DNA of 64,000 bases from positions 124,001 to 188,000 of the forward strand of contig KN817594.1 of the NCBI GenBank assembly GCA_000827495.1. Reading direction: 5' to 3'. This document shows, piece after piece, positions 63,949 to 64,000 of the stretch (the stretch's first letter is position 1; the number at the start of each line of letters is the position of its first letter). Source of the DNA: Hypholoma sublateritium FD-334 SS-4 (Eukaryota > Basidiomycota > Agaricomycetes > Agaricales > Strophariaceae). The notes below the pieces were generated by a model, which did no database searches, was not told the origin of the DNA, and saw only the letters and a program-made list of their open reading frames with translations. The translations under genes were made by a program, and so were the position numbers.

Positions 63949-64000
63949 GTAAGTTCACCCCCATTTCTTTAGCGAGATGTACTGACGCGGTTACGGGAAG

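Overview
The window is nuclear DNA from a filamentous basidiomycete, most likely an Agaricomycete and plausibly in or near the Polyporales. Genes are split by many 45-110 nt GT-AG introns. One gene encodes a FunK1 fungal-type kinase, and there are several copies of a multi-pass membrane-protein family typical of mushroom-forming fungi. The remaining genes are conserved fungal housekeeping or signalling genes. No tRNA, rRNA, CRISPR array or intact transposon was recognised. Exon joins come from reading frames and splice consensus only.

Layout. 0-6 kb: the 5' end of a 7TM-family gene runs off the left edge. It is followed by a short protein matching only the N-terminal part of Bud6/Aip3, divergent from a Notchless (Rsa4/NLE1) ribosome-assembly gene. 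6-11 kb: no supported gene. About 11.5-26.8 kb: a very GC- and CpG-rich domain with only two genes, a single-C2H2-finger protein and MKT1, plus unusual repeats and motifs. 27-30.6 kb: no supported gene. 30.7-33.6 kb: a tail-to-tail pair of 7TM paralogues. 36.6-42.2 kb: NBP35 (cytosolic Fe-S assembly), an Slt2/Mpk1-type MAP kinase and an F-box protein. 43.3-53.6 kb: a possible small gene, symplekin/Pta1 (mRNA 3'-end processing) and an Lrg1-type LIM-RhoGAP. 54.7-58.6 kb: a FunK1 kinase divergent from a small membrane-anchored coiled-coil protein. 59.4-64 kb: another 7TM gene, a decayed 7TM relic, a diverged direct repeat and the possible first exon of a gene leaving the right edge.

Most genes act in separate core processes: ribosome assembly, Fe-S biogenesis, mRNA processing and post-transcriptional control. 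One functional link stands out: in yeast, Lrg1 restrains Rho1 while Slt2/Mpk1 is the MAP kinase downstream of Rho1, and both homologues lie here within about 16 kb. The least explained material is the GC-rich domain, with its octamer cluster, hairpin, minisatellite in an enlarged MKT1 intron and decayed 150-190 bp tandem array, together with the spread of the 7TM family (four coding copies and one relic in 64 kb).
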